Below are positions 41,703 through 50,806 of a stretch of 64,000 nt of DNA, piece by piece; position 1 is the stretch's first letter, and the number at the start of each line of letters is the position of its first letter. Location: assembly GCA_016200225.1 (NCBI GenBank), contig JACQFD010000020.1:45092-109091 (forward strand), read 5' to 3'. Made by a program: the position numbers and the translations under genes. Origin of the DNA: Planctomycetota bacterium. GTDB lineage: Bacteria; Planctomycetota; UBA1135; JACQFD01. The notes beneath the pieces were generated by a model. The model was not told the origin of the DNA and did no database searches. It was given only the letters and a program-made list of their open reading frames with translations.

Positions 41703-43715
41703 CTATTCGACGGCGACGACGGCCATCCGGCTCGCGAATTGGAACGCGCCGGGGCCGATTCGGATCGATAATATAATATAGTCCACGCCGGGAGGAAGCG
41801 CGACGACGTCGCCATCCTTCGCGTTTATTTGTATAATTCCGTGAACACCGCCCGCGAGAACGACGACGACGCCCGGAACCGGCGCAAACGCCGCCAGCGG
41901 CGATTTTGACAAATCGGTTTCAATCTTTATTTTCTTGAGAACGCGCGCGTCGAGCGCCGGAAAGAACACGGCGCCGCGGCCCATGCCCGGCCCGAATGCC
42001 ATAATCTCCGTCGTCACCTTTTCGGCGGAATTCGCAAATCCGCACTCCGCGTCCGAAAAAGGACTCTTGATGCAATTGTAATGATTGACGTCCGGGTTGT
42101 CCCGAATCTTCCACTCGACGCGCCCGCCTTTCGCGAGTTCGGATCGCTTCGCCGCGAGCGCCGAGCGCCATTCCTTCTTTCGAATATTAAATATTATGAT
42201 ATCCGAAAGCGTTTTGTCGATCGGCGGATCGTCGTAAAACTCCACGTCGGTCCGTCCGATGGCGCGGCGCGCAAGCGGGTCCATGCCGCAATTGAAACAT
42301 TGCACGCCGTCGATCGAGTCGGGCAGTCCGATGAACCAATAATGCGCGTTCGGGGGCGGCGAAGGCATCGCGGCTCGGATCATTTCCTTTCCGGTATTCG
42401 TTAATTCGGCCGATTTTTTCCATGCGCGAAGATCATAATTCGCGACGAACGCCGACAGAGCCCCGAAACAAAGAATCGGAATCCACGCGGATCTCCTCCG
42501 CAGCGGGCCGTTCGCGTACAGCGCCGCCGACGCGAGCGCGATTCCGATCGTCGGCAAATACAACCATCGCGAATACTCCAAATGCGGCCCGATGGGCAGC
42601 ATCGACGAAACGGGGGAGATATAAATTATAAAAAACGCCGCCGCGATATAAAGAATCCGTTCGACGCCGCGCGAACCCCTCGCCCAGACGAATGGAATCG
42701 CCGGAAGTAATATTAAGGATGCCGCGGCGATCGCGCCCTGCGGCGGATAGCGCATCGGAAGCCAGTACGCCTGCGGAAATTCGTTCCGAAGCGCGGCGAT
42801 CGGACCCTTGAGCGCGTTTTCTAATAATAACGATCCACCCGTGGCTGCATTGGAGTACGCTCCGATGCCGCCGAGGCGGATCCAGCGAACGATAAATAGT
42901 ATGATCGCCGCCGCGAGTATCGGCGACGCCGACTTTAGCGCCATCGATACGCGATCCCTCCGAAAACGCCAGCAAACAATAAACCCGATCGCCGGCAGCA
43001 CGAATGCCTCTTCTTTCGATAAATATGCAAAAATGGCGAACACGACCGACGATGCCGTTCGGACGACGTTTCTTCCGCGCGTCGGAATAGCAAGGATGCT
43101 CGCGCAACTAAAGATTCCCACGAGCAGCAATCCCTGATTTGTGGCCCACGCGACCGTGTCGAGCGCCGCCGGCGATAATGCAAATAAAATCGCGGCCGCG
43201 TGCGAGATGCCGCGTTTCACGCCGCACTTTCGGAGCGCGGGCGCGAGCAACATGCAGTGGATTGCGAACATTGCGATTGAACACGCGTGCGCCAGCGTTC
43301 CCGATTCCGGCGATAAGTTATGATAAAGTTTCCAAAATAACCAATAGACCGGCCGGAACCACATCGTCCCCGTCGATACATCAAATAGCGCCTCCGTCCA
43401 GCTTTCCGTCAACCCGCGATCGTTTAATAAACAATAATCGTCGGCGAGGTAAGGTAATGTTAACGTTCTGGCCGTCGCGACGATCGCAAACGCGCCGACG
43501 AGCGCGGCTCCGGCGAATTTTCCGCGCGGAAACGGCAGATCGCGTGCCGGCGACGAGCGCACGCGTCCGCCGATAATATATAAAATCGCCGCGACGCCGA
43601 AAATTTCCGCCGGCGCGACGTACGGCGATCCCGCTGCGCACGCGAGCGCGGCGGCGAAGAAGGCGGCGAGCGCCAACGCCGTCGCGATCCAGGAATTTCG
43701 CGCGCCGGAGAGCAT
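41703..43715 (-). CDS. Large multi-pass membrane protein, GT-C-like (copy 1 of tandem pair)
   Basis: A 670-residue paralogue of the next gene with the same order of motifs: LPYLADDYCLLNDRG, VAWATNQGLLLVG, LSKEEAFVLPAIGF and LPIGPHLEYSRWLYLPTIG. About twelve TM segments precede a C-terminal soluble domain of about 230 residues, including Cys pairs (QCFNCGMD). The LADD acidic loop is the probable catalytic site. First gene of a two-gene unit; ATG 43715 is preceded by an AT-rich box rather than a ribosome-binding site. Confidence 0.65.
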   Translation of the reverse strand: MLSGARNSWIATALALAAFFAAALACAAGSPYVAPAEIFGVAAILYIIGGRVRSSPARDLPFPRGKFAGAALVGAFAIVATARTLTLPYLADDYCLLNDRGLTESWTEALFDVSTGTMWFRPVYWLFWKLYHNLSPESGTLAHACSIAMFAIHCMLLAPALRKCGVKRGISHAAAILFALSPAALDTVAWATNQGLLLVGIFSCASILAIPTRGRNVVRTASSVVFAIFAYLSKEEAFVLPAIGFIVCWRFRRDRVSMALKSASPILAAAIILFIVRWIRLGGIGAYSNAATGGSLLLENALKGPIAALRNEFPQAYWLPMRYPPQGAIAAASLILLPAIPFVWARGSRGVERILYIAAAFFIIYISPVSSMLPIGPHLEYSRWLYLPTIGIALASAALYANGPLRRRSAWIPILCFGALSAFVANYDLRAWKKSAELTNTGKEMIRAAMPSPPPNAHYWFIGLPDSIDGVQCFNCGMDPLARRAIGRTDVEFYDDPPIDKTLSDIIIFNIRKKEWRSALAAKRSELAKGGRVEWKIRDNPDVNHYNCIKSPFSDAECGFANSAEKVTTEIMAFGPGMGRGAVFFPALDARVLKKIKIETDLSKSPLAAFAPVPGVVVVLAGGVHGIIQINAKDGDVVALPPGVDYIILSIRIGPGAFQFASRMAVVAVE

Positions 43716-43910
43716 TTAATAATGATATTACGCCTCGTGGCGCGCGGCACGCGCGGAATTGGCGAAATCCGCCGCGCGAACCGCGGAGCCGCCCGACGCG
43801 GCCACCCGCATACGCGGCGAATTCGAAATTGACGCGGAGGATTCGCGCGCGAATGTCCACATAATTCGAGCTTCCTTCCCGCATACTCCATTTATTAAAA
43901 TTCCGCGCGT

Positions 43911-44264
43911 ATGAATCCCGGGCAGACGTGTGTCGTCGACGCGTTTGGCTGCAGCCCTGAGCGGCTCCGGTCGCGCGACGCGCTTGATTCTTTATTTAGC
44001 GAAATCGTCCGCGAACTTTCGTTGCGTCCGCTCGCGTCGCCCGCGTGGCACGTATTCCCGGCTCCGGGCGGCATCACCGGGTTTTTGTTACTTTCGGAAT
44101 CGCATTTGAGCTGTCACACGTTTCCCGAAAACGGATTTGTAGCGTTCGATTTGTATTGTTGCCGCGCGCTGCCGCCGTGGCCCTGGGAGGAGCGTTTGCG
44201 CGCCGCGCTCGGCGCGACGCGCGTTGAAATCAAGCAATTCTCCCGCGGCGGCCGCGAATCATGA
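43911..44264 (+). CDS. speD: S-adenosylmethionine decarboxylase proenzyme
   Basis: A 117-residue prokaryotic-type AdoMetDC that makes the aminopropyl donor for polyamine synthesis. The self-cleavage/pyruvoyl motif is present as SESHLSCHTFPE, with cleavage expected between Glu63 and Ser64. His69 and Cys83 fit the processing and catalytic positions. It opens a six-gene plus-strand cluster and overlaps the DUF4178 gene by four bases (ATGA). Confidence 0.92.
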   Translation: MNPGQTCVVDAFGCSPERLRSRDALDSLFSEIVRELSLRPLASPAWHVFPAPGGITGFLLLSESHLSCHTFPENGFVAFDLYCCRALPPWPWEERLRAALGATRVEIKQFSRGGRES

Positions 44265-46183
44265 GTATCCGCGAGGCTTCCTGTCCGGGCTGCGGCGGAA
44301 AGTTAACATTTACGAACGCGGCGACAATTTATGTAATTTGCAAGTTTTGTAACAGCGGATCGTGGCGCCGCGACGTCGATCTCGAACTCGTCGGAAAAGT
44401 AGCGATCGTTTCCGATATCGATAGTCCGTTCGCGATCGGATCGCGCGGCGCGATCGGCGGCGTGTCGTGGCTGATCGTCGGACAGGTGCAGCTCGATCAC
44501 GGGCGCGGGCCTTGGAACGAATGGTGTCTCGCGATGGGCGACGGCACGTGGGCGTGGCTCGCCGAGGCGCAGGGAGAATATATTATAACGCGCGCCGTCG
44601 GGGAGGATCTCGACGTACCCAAATACGTCGAACTCCATGCCGGCCGTAAAATTAATATTAAGTCCAACGGAACGTTTATTATCGCCGAAGTCGGTTCGGG
44701 CGTCGTCACCGCGGCGCTCGGCGAACTCCCGGTGGCGCTCGAAATAAACAAGAGGTTTCTGTACGCCGACGTGCGCGGCACGGGATCGCGGTTTGGAACA
44801 TTAGACTACGGATCCGCGAATGAATGCGATACCGTTTATATTGGCAATGTTTATTCGTTAACGGAACTCGGGTTCGACGCGGCGTCGTCGCCGCGCCGCG
44901 AAAATAAACAAATCGCGGCGGTGCGATTCGATTGTCCAAATTGCGGCTCGTCCGTCGACGTGCGCGATCCCGCGCGCGCGATTCGCGTCGGTTGCGGATC
45001 GTGCCGCGCACTGCTCGATCCGCGCGGCGAAAAAATAACAGTTCTGGAAGTTGCGCAACAAATCGCGGCGACGCCGGCGCTCGCGCTCGGTTCGGTCGGA
45101 AAACTCCGCGGCGAGGAATATGAAATATATGCATTCCTGATCCGTTCGACGAAATCGGACGGCGTCCGTTATCCGTGGCGCGAGTATTTAATTCGTCGAC
45201 GCGACGGCGCGTACCATTGGCTCGTCGAATCGAACGGCCATTGGTCGCTCGTCCGCCCCGCGAACATCGGAGACATCGTCCTCGACGCGCGCGACGCGAA
45301 ATTGCACGATACAAAATTTGTTAAATTCGACAGCGGCAAAGCGCGCGTCGACCTCGTGCTCGGCGAAGTTTATTGGGAAGTCGCCGTCGGCGAAACCGTG
45401 AACTATCGCGATCTGATATCGCCGCCGTATATTATTAGTATCGAGTCCTCCGAAACGGAAGTCACGGCGTCCCAAGGATCGTATGTATTGCCCGGCGAGA
45501 TCTTCGCGGCGTTTCGCCCGAAAAATCCGCTCCCGGAGCCGGTCGGCCCCGGAGTGTTGCAGCCCAATCCGTTCAAACCCTACAAATGGCGGATTCTTTC
45601 GATTGCGGCGATTTTTATTATTATCGTGATATTTTTGGATATATTCTTTCACATGCGCGCCTCCAACCGCGTCGTTTATTCGGGAACGCATCCGGCGAGA
45701 GTCGCGGCCACGGAAAATGCATCGGCGCCCGCGGAAGACGCGGCGGTCGTCTTTTCGGACGAATTTGAGATTGACGGCGATTCCACCAATTTTTGCATGA
45801 CGCTTGCATGCACGGAATTGAATAATTCGTGGCTGGCCGTCGACGGCTCGCTTGTAAATTCCGAGACCGGCGATGTTCATAATTTTTCCGCCGAGACGAG
45901 TTATTGGTACGGAGTCGAGGGCGGCGAAACGTGGAGCGAGGGCGGATTTACAGATCGAGTCTGCATCGGACCGATTCCGCGCGGAAAATATACATTACGG
46001 CTCGCGCCCTCGACCGATTCGAAATTCGAAAATCTAAGATACACCGTCGAGGCTCGCGTCGGCGTGCCGTCCAGCGGCCGTCCGTGGATCATTATATTAT
46101 TGATCCTCGCCGGTCCGTTGCTTTTCGGCATCCGTTCGGCCATGTTCGAAGGGGCCCGGTGGTCGCAGGGCGGTTCCGACTAA
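44261..46183 (+). CDS. DUF4178 membrane protein with two zinc ribbons
   Basis: A 640-residue protein built as a duplicated unit: zinc ribbon CPGCGGKL...CKFCNSGS (residues 8-34) plus DUF4178 domain (about 45-200), then zinc ribbon CPNCGSSV...CGSCRAL (about 226-252) plus a second DUF4178 domain (about 260-415). A TM segment follows at about 447-466, then a beta-rich extracytoplasmic part and a final TM (about 608-626). Function unknown; the family recurs next to speD, DUF350 and SpeE-like genes in many bacteria, suggesting a membrane-stress or polyamine-related assembly. Confidence 0.85.
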   Translation: MSIREASCPGCGGKLTFTNAATIYVICKFCNSGSWRRDVDLELVGKVAIVSDIDSPFAIGSRGAIGGVSWLIVGQVQLDHGRGPWNEWCLAMGDGTWAWLAEAQGEYIITRAVGEDLDVPKYVELHAGRKINIKSNGTFIIAEVGSGVVTAALGELPVALEINKRFLYADVRGTGSRFGTLDYGSANECDTVYIGNVYSLTELGFDAASSPRRENKQIAAVRFDCPNCGSSVDVRDPARAIRVGCGSCRALLDPRGEKITVLEVAQQIAATPALALGSVGKLRGEEYEIYAFLIRSTKSDGVRYPWREYLIRRRDGAYHWLVESNGHWSLVRPANIGDIVLDARDAKLHDTKFVKFDSGKARVDLVLGEVYWEVAVGETVNYRDLISPPYIISIESSETEVTASQGSYVLPGEIFAAFRPKNPLPEPVGPGVLQPNPFKPYKWRILSIAAIFIIIVIFLDIFFHMRASNRVVYSGTHPARVAATENASAPAEDAAVVFSDEFEIDGDSTNFCMTLACTELNNSWLAVDGSLVNSETGDVHNFSAETSYWYGVEGGETWSEGGFTDRVCIGPIPRGKYTLRLAPSTDSKFENLRYTVEARVGVPSSGRPWIIILLILAGPLLFGIRSAMFEGARWSQGGSD

Positions 46184-46184
46184 C

Positions 46185-46190
46185 TATTAT
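46185..46190 (+). promoter_or_regulatory. -10-like TATTAT box before the small exported protein
   Basis: TATTAT ends 6 nt before ATG 46197, without a ribosome-binding site. Candidate internal leaderless promoter. Confidence 0.4.
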
Positions 46191-46196
46191 AACACC

Positions 46197-46385
46197 ATGA
46201 AAAAATTCACGTCGATATTTACGATTTTCTGTTGTCTCGCCACCGGCGGATATTCGTGGTCGGAATACATCGGCTGGGAAACCACGCCGACGCACCACGA
46301 ACGCATCGATCCGAGCGTGCGCCGTTCTCCCGGCGGTTTTCGTAGTTATACATTCTGGCATCAAGGCACCCACATAGGTAAATAA
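46197..46385 (+). CDS. Small exported protein of the DUF4178/DUF350 cluster
   Basis: A 62-residue protein: signal peptide (about residues 1-20) and a short mature part ending SPGGFRSYTFWHQGTHIGK, rich in Gly, Tyr, Trp and His. Similar short proteins with an SPGGYRSYHFWH-like tail occur between DUF4178 and DUF350 genes elsewhere. Function unknown; it may be lost by pipelines with length filters. Confidence 0.7.
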   Translation: MKKFTSIFTIFCCLATGGYSWSEYIGWETTPTHHERIDPSVRRSPGGFRSYTFWHQGTHIGK

Positions 46386-46390
46386 ATAAA

Positions 46391-46609
46391 ATGAACTGGG
46401 AACACTTTTTTCAGCAGTTATTCCTGACCGCGGTTTATGGCGTCGTCGGAATTATACTATTCGCGATCGCGATCCGATTGATGCAGAAATTCCTGCCGTT
46501 TTCATTAACTAAAGAAATCGAATCGGATCAGAACACCGCGCTCGCCATCGTCATCGGATCGGTGCTGCTCGGGTTGGCGATCATCGTCGCCGCCTCGATC
46601 CACGGATGA
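46391..46609 (+). CDS. DUF350 (YjfL-like) membrane protein, single unit
   Basis: A 72-residue protein with two TM helices (about 10-28 and 48-69) separated by a short polar loop (LTKEIESDQNTALAIVIG), matching one DUF350 unit. Larger relatives such as YjfL have two units. Thought to be part of envelope stress-associated clusters; biochemical role unknown. Its stop overlaps the start of the SpeE-like gene by four bases (ATGA). Confidence 0.85.
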   Translation: MNWEHFFQQLFLTAVYGVVGIILFAIAIRLMQKFLPFSLTKEIESDQNTALAIVIGSVLLGLAIIVAASIHG

Positions 46610-48102
46610 AGCCGCGGCTTGTTTATGTTACAGTTTTCGTCATCGCGGCATGCGGCCTCGGCTACGAACTCGTCGCGGGGTCGCTCGCGTCGTATTTGCT
46701 CGGCGATTCGATTACACAATTCTCGACCGCGATCGGACTTTATCTTTTCGCCCTCGGCATCGGTTCGTTTCTTTCGCGGTTCATCGAGCGGCGCCTCGCC
46801 GAGCGTTTTATCGATATCGAACTCGCGGTGGCGTTCGCGGGCGGCACGTCGGCGGCCGTGCTTTTTATTGCATTCGGCAACGGCGCGTGGTTCCGGCCGA
46901 TTCTTTATTTTGAGATCGTTTGCGTCGGAACGCTCGTCGGGCTCGAAATCCCGCTGCTGATGCGAATGTTAAAAGACGAGATCGAATTTAAGGATCTCGT
47001 CTCGCAAGTGCTCACGCTCGATTACGTCGGCGCCCTCGTCGTTTCGTTAATATTTCCTCTTTTATTCGTTCCAAAACTCGGCCTGATCCGCAGCGCGCTC
47101 ATTCTCGGCGTCGCCAACGCCGCGGTCGCGCTCTGGAGCACGTGGGTTTTTCGCTCACGCCTCGCGGCGCCCGCGTGGCCGCGCGCGCGCGCGGCCGCGG
47201 TGCTTATTGTACTCATCGCCGGAATGTTTACATCCGAGCAACTGACGCGCCTCGGCGAATCGCAAATTTACGCGGACGAAATCGTGTTCGCCAAGAACAC
47301 TCCGTATCAACGGATCGTCATTACACAAAACACAGCGGGATTTCAGTTATTCCTGAACGGCGCATTACAATTCTCGAGCGCCGACGAATATCGTTATCAT
47401 GAAGCGCTCGTGCATCCCGCGATGGCCGCCGCGAAAAATCCGAGGCGCATTCTGGTTCTCGGCGGCGGCGACGGTCTCGCCGTTCGCGAAATACTAAAAT
47501 ATAACGATATCGAACGCGTCACGCTCGTCGACATCGATCCGGCGATGACCGATCTCGCTCGCGAATTCGAACCGCTGCGAAAGCTAAATAATTCATCCCT
47601 CCTCGATCCGCGCGTCGAGTTGGTCCACGACGACGCGATGCAATGGGTCGCCGAGGCAAATCGCATCTTCGACGTGATCGTCGCCGACTTCCCCGATCCG
47701 AGTTCGTTTTCGATCGGTAAATTATATACGACGCGACTTTACGAAAAGGCGCGCGCCATTCTGGCCCCCGACGGCGCCATGGTCGTCCAGGCAACTTCGC
47801 CGCTTTTTGCGCGTCGCTCCTATTGGTGTATTATTAAGACCATCGAGGCCGCCGGATTCAACGTCCGGCCCTATCACGCATTTGTACCTTCCTTCGGCGA
47901 GTGGGGCTACGCGCTCGCGGCGCCGCGGGAATTTCCGGTTCCCAATTCAACAATTCCCGGCCTGCGCCATCTGGACGGACCCTCCATGTCAGCATTATTT
48001 CAACTGCCTCCCGATCTCGGCCCGATAGACGCGGAGCCGAATCGTTTAAATAATCAAATCCTCGTTCATTATTATGAACAGGAGTGGCACCGATGGAACT
48101 AA
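46606..48102 (+). CDS. Membrane-embedded spermidine synthase-like protein
   Basis: A 498-residue protein. The N-terminal half has seven TM helices (about 5-205); the C-terminal half is a class-I methyltransferase-fold aminopropyltransferase domain with ILVLGGGDGLAVREIL (about 281-296), VTLVDIDPAM and VIVADFPDPSS. With AdoMetDC at the head of the cluster, the expected chemistry is aminopropyl transfer from decarboxylated AdoMet, close to the membrane. The acceptor may not be putrescine. It overlaps the flavin oxidase gene by 10 bp. Confidence 0.88.
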   Translation: MKPRLVYVTVFVIAACGLGYELVAGSLASYLLGDSITQFSTAIGLYLFALGIGSFLSRFIERRLAERFIDIELAVAFAGGTSAAVLFIAFGNGAWFRPILYFEIVCVGTLVGLEIPLLMRMLKDEIEFKDLVSQVLTLDYVGALVVSLIFPLLFVPKLGLIRSALILGVANAAVALWSTWVFRSRLAAPAWPRARAAAVLIVLIAGMFTSEQLTRLGESQIYADEIVFAKNTPYQRIVITQNTAGFQLFLNGALQFSSADEYRYHEALVHPAMAAAKNPRRILVLGGGDGLAVREILKYNDIERVTLVDIDPAMTDLAREFEPLRKLNNSSLLDPRVELVHDDAMQWVAEANRIFDVIVADFPDPSSFSIGKLYTTRLYEKARAILAPDGAMVVQATSPLFARRSYWCIIKTIEAAGFNVRPYHAFVPSFGEWGYALAAPREFPVPNSTIPGLRHLDGPSMSALFQLPPDLGPIDAEPNRLNNQILVHYYEQEWHRWN

Positions 48103-49706
48103 GTCGACGCCAGGCGCTGGCCGCGGCCGGCGCGTACGGACTATCTTTAACTTTCGGAGCGGCCGCGTGTTCGACCGGACGCAAAAGAACGCCCGGATCG
48201 ATCGCGGGTCCGGCCACTGCGCGCGGACATTTATTAAAAGAAGGGGCGCCGCTCGCGCCCGGAGCCGCCGAAGCGGCCGAAATTGTAATCATCGGCGGCG
48301 GCGTCGCGGGGCTTTCCGCGGCGTGGAAGCTCTCGAATTGTAATTTTAATGATTTCATGCTGCTCGACCTCGAGGACGCGGCCGGAGGAACCGCGATTTC
48401 GGGCACGAACGAGACGTGCTCCTACCCGTGGGGCGCCCACTACGTGCCCGTTCCGACGCGCGACCAGCGCGCGCTTTGCGAATTGTTATTAGAAATGCGC
48501 GTGGTGCGCGGTTTCGATAGTTCCGGCAGGGCGGTGGCCGCCGAGGAGCACATCTGCAGGGCGCCCGAGGAACGTTTGTTTTATCGCGGCGAGTGGTCGG
48601 AGGGACTTTACTTAAAACCGGGCGCGTCGGCCGACGATATTAAACAATTCGACCGCTTCGAATCGGAAATGCGCGCGCTTGCCGGAAAACGCGGCCGCGA
48701 CGGAAAACGCGCGTTCGCGATTCCTATGTTTCATAGCTCGAGCGATCCGGAATTCCGCGATCTCGACCGCATTTCGATGGCCGACTGGCTCGCCGCGCGA
48801 AATTACAATTCTCCGCGATTGTTATGGTACGTCGAATACGCATGCCGCGACGACTTCGGATCCTATTTGCGCGACGTCTCCGCGTGGGCGGCGCTTCATT
48901 ATTATTGTTCGCGGCTGCCCGACGAATCGAGCGCGCCCGCGGCTTTCCTCACGTGGCCCGAGGGCAACGGCCGGATCGTTCACTACCTTTCAAAAAATAT
49001 TAAAAATCGCTCCCGGTTCGGCGCGCTGGCGCTGTCCGTCGAGCCGCGGCCGGACGCCGTCCGCGTCGTTTATCATGATTTTACGTCGCAGACGCAACGC
49101 GAGATTATTGCAAAGCATGTGATTTGCGCGACGCCGCAGTTTATAACAAAACGTCTCGTCGCGGGCGCGACCGACCGGAACTCGTTTCATTATGCTCCCT
49201 GGCTCGTCGCGAACATTACATTACATTCGCAGCCCGAGAGCCGCGGATTCGCGACCGCATGGGACAATGTTCTGTATGAAAGCGATTCGCTCGGATATGT
49301 GGTGGCAAAGCATCAACTCGACCGTCGAGGTCCCGGCGACGTCTGGACGTGGTACCGCCCGTTTTGCGACGCCGACGCGGCCGCCGCGCGGACGAAGCTT
49401 ATAAATTATAATTTCGATGAATTAACAGATATTCTTTCGGCCGATCTGGTCCGCGCGCACCCCGACCTCGCCGATCGCCTCGCGAACGTCGATTTTTACA
49501 AATGGGGCCACGGCATGGTCAGGCCCGAACGCGGGTTCCTCTTCGGAGGCGCCCGCGAACGCGCCGCCGCGCCGATTGGTAACATCCACTTCGCGGCCGC
49601 GGACCTCGGAGGCCTCCCGCTTTTCGAGGAGGCGCAGTGGGCCGGCGTGCGCGCCGCCGAGGAAATTCTCGCCGCGCGCGGCGTATCGTTTACAAGTTCG
49701 TTGTGA
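48093..49706 (+). CDS. Tat-exported FAD-dependent amine-oxidase-like protein
   Basis: A 537-residue protein. The N-terminus has a twin-arginine motif (SRRQALAAAGA) followed by a hydrophobic segment and a Cys in AAACSTG that could be a lipobox. The FAD-binding Rossmann motif is IVIIGGGVAGLSAAWKL (about 67-83), and the C-terminus has the flavin-site strand IHFAAADLGGLPLFEEAQWAG. Relatives are polyamine or monoamine oxidases. ATG 48093 is favoured over GTG 48084 because GGAG sits 8-10 nt before it. Last gene of the speD cluster; likely oxidises the aminopropyl product outside the cytoplasm. Confidence 0.82.
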   Translation: MELSRRQALAAAGAYGLSLTFGAAACSTGRKRTPGSIAGPATARGHLLKEGAPLAPGAAEAAEIVIIGGGVAGLSAAWKLSNCNFNDFMLLDLEDAAGGTAISGTNETCSYPWGAHYVPVPTRDQRALCELLLEMRVVRGFDSSGRAVAAEEHICRAPEERLFYRGEWSEGLYLKPGASADDIKQFDRFESEMRALAGKRGRDGKRAFAIPMFHSSSDPEFRDLDRISMADWLAARNYNSPRLLWYVEYACRDDFGSYLRDVSAWAALHYYCSRLPDESSAPAAFLTWPEGNGRIVHYLSKNIKNRSRFGALALSVEPRPDAVRVVYHDFTSQTQREIIAKHVICATPQFITKRLVAGATDRNSFHYAPWLVANITLHSQPESRGFATAWDNVLYESDSLGYVVAKHQLDRRGPGDVWTWYRPFCDADAAAARTKLINYNFDELTDILSADLVRAHPDLADRLANVDFYKWGHGMVRPERGFLFGGARERAAAPIGNIHFAAADLGGLPLFEEAQWAGVRAAEEILAARGVSFTSSL

Positions 49707-49818
49707 GCGGCGCGCGCGGCGCGAAGCCGCCTCAAAATTGTTGCGAAATCCACCGGATTGCGCGGCGCAACCGCGTTTGGTAATCTTCTGAATCAACGGT
49801 GGCCGAACCAGCGCTGAA

Positions 49819-50802
49819 TTGATCCTCGAGCTAAAAAACCTCTGTATCGACTATGGCCGCTTCCGCGCCGTCCACGAGCTGAGTTTACAATTTGAAGGGG
49901 GCGCGATCGGATTGCTCGGACCGAACGGTGCCGGGAAATCGACGATGATCCGCACCGTGCTCGGCCTGCTGAAGCCGTCGTCGGGTGAAGGAAAAATTCT
50001 CGGCCTCGATCTGCGGCGCGACAGTGTCGAGATCCGCCGTCGCGTCGGTTACATGTGCGAACGCGACAGTTACCCGCCGCACTTGAACGCGGTGCAATGG
50101 TTAACATTACTCGGCGAGATTTCAGGATTGCCCGAGCGCGCCGCGCGCGAGCGGGCGCACGAGTGTTTATGGTTTGCGGGTCTCGAGGAGGCGCGCTATC
50201 GCGAAGTCGAGAATTTTAGCGTTGGAATGAAACAGCGCGTGAAACTCGCGGCCGCGCTCGTCCACGGGCCGGAATTGGTATTTCTCGACGAGCCGACGAA
50301 TGGACTCGATCCGGCCGGACGGCGCCAGATGCTCGATTTGTGTAAATCGCTTCATGAAAAACACGGGATTCATACAATTCTCGCGAGCCATCTGCTGCCC
50401 GACGTGGAATTTGTATGTTCGCAGGTTATGGTATTGTTTAAAGGTCGATTGCAAGCATTCGGACCGATCGCGGATTTAAAGCGTTCGGAAAAGAAAGCTT
50501 ATGTCGTGCGCGCCACGGGCTCGATGGAACGGTTTGTCGGCGCGCTCCGCGAGCGCGGCGCCGTCGCGACGGAACCGGATCGCAAAGGATCGATCGTCGA
50601 GCCGCCCGTCGGCGCCGGCCCTGAATTTATATTCGAAACGGCGCGTTCGATCGAAACGTCGGTGCTCGAGTTTTCCATATTTCAACGTTCGCTCGAGGAC
50701 GTATTTATGGAGAGTCTGCGCGCGGGCGAGGCGATGGGACAGGTCATCCGAAAAGCCATGGACGCGCCGCCCGTGATCCGCACCGCGGGAGAGGTGAAAT
50801 AG
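49819..50802 (+). CDS. ABC-2 type exporter ATP-binding protein
   Basis: A 327-residue ABC ATPase: Walker A GPNGAGKST, signature NFSVGMKQRVKLA, Walker B LVFLDEPTNGLDP, switch His in ASHLLPD, plus a C-terminal extension of about 100 residues. TTG 49819 is the only standard start in frame after a TGA at 49789. First of four genes in ATPase-permease-ATPase-permease order, 4 bp from the next. Substrate unknown. Confidence 0.9.
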   Translation: MILELKNLCIDYGRFRAVHELSLQFEGGAIGLLGPNGAGKSTMIRTVLGLLKPSSGEGKILGLDLRRDSVEIRRRVGYMCERDSYPPHLNAVQWLTLLGEISGLPERAARERAHECLWFAGLEEARYREVENFSVGMKQRVKLAAALVHGPELVFLDEPTNGLDPAGRRQMLDLCKSLHEKHGIHTILASHLLPDVEFVCSQVMVLFKGRLQAFGPIADLKRSEKKAYVVRATGSMERFVGALRERGAVATEPDRKGSIVEPPVGAGPEFIFETARSIETSVLEFSIFQRSLEDVFMESLRAGEAMGQVIRKAMDAPPVIRTAGEVK

Positions 50803-50806
50803 TAAC

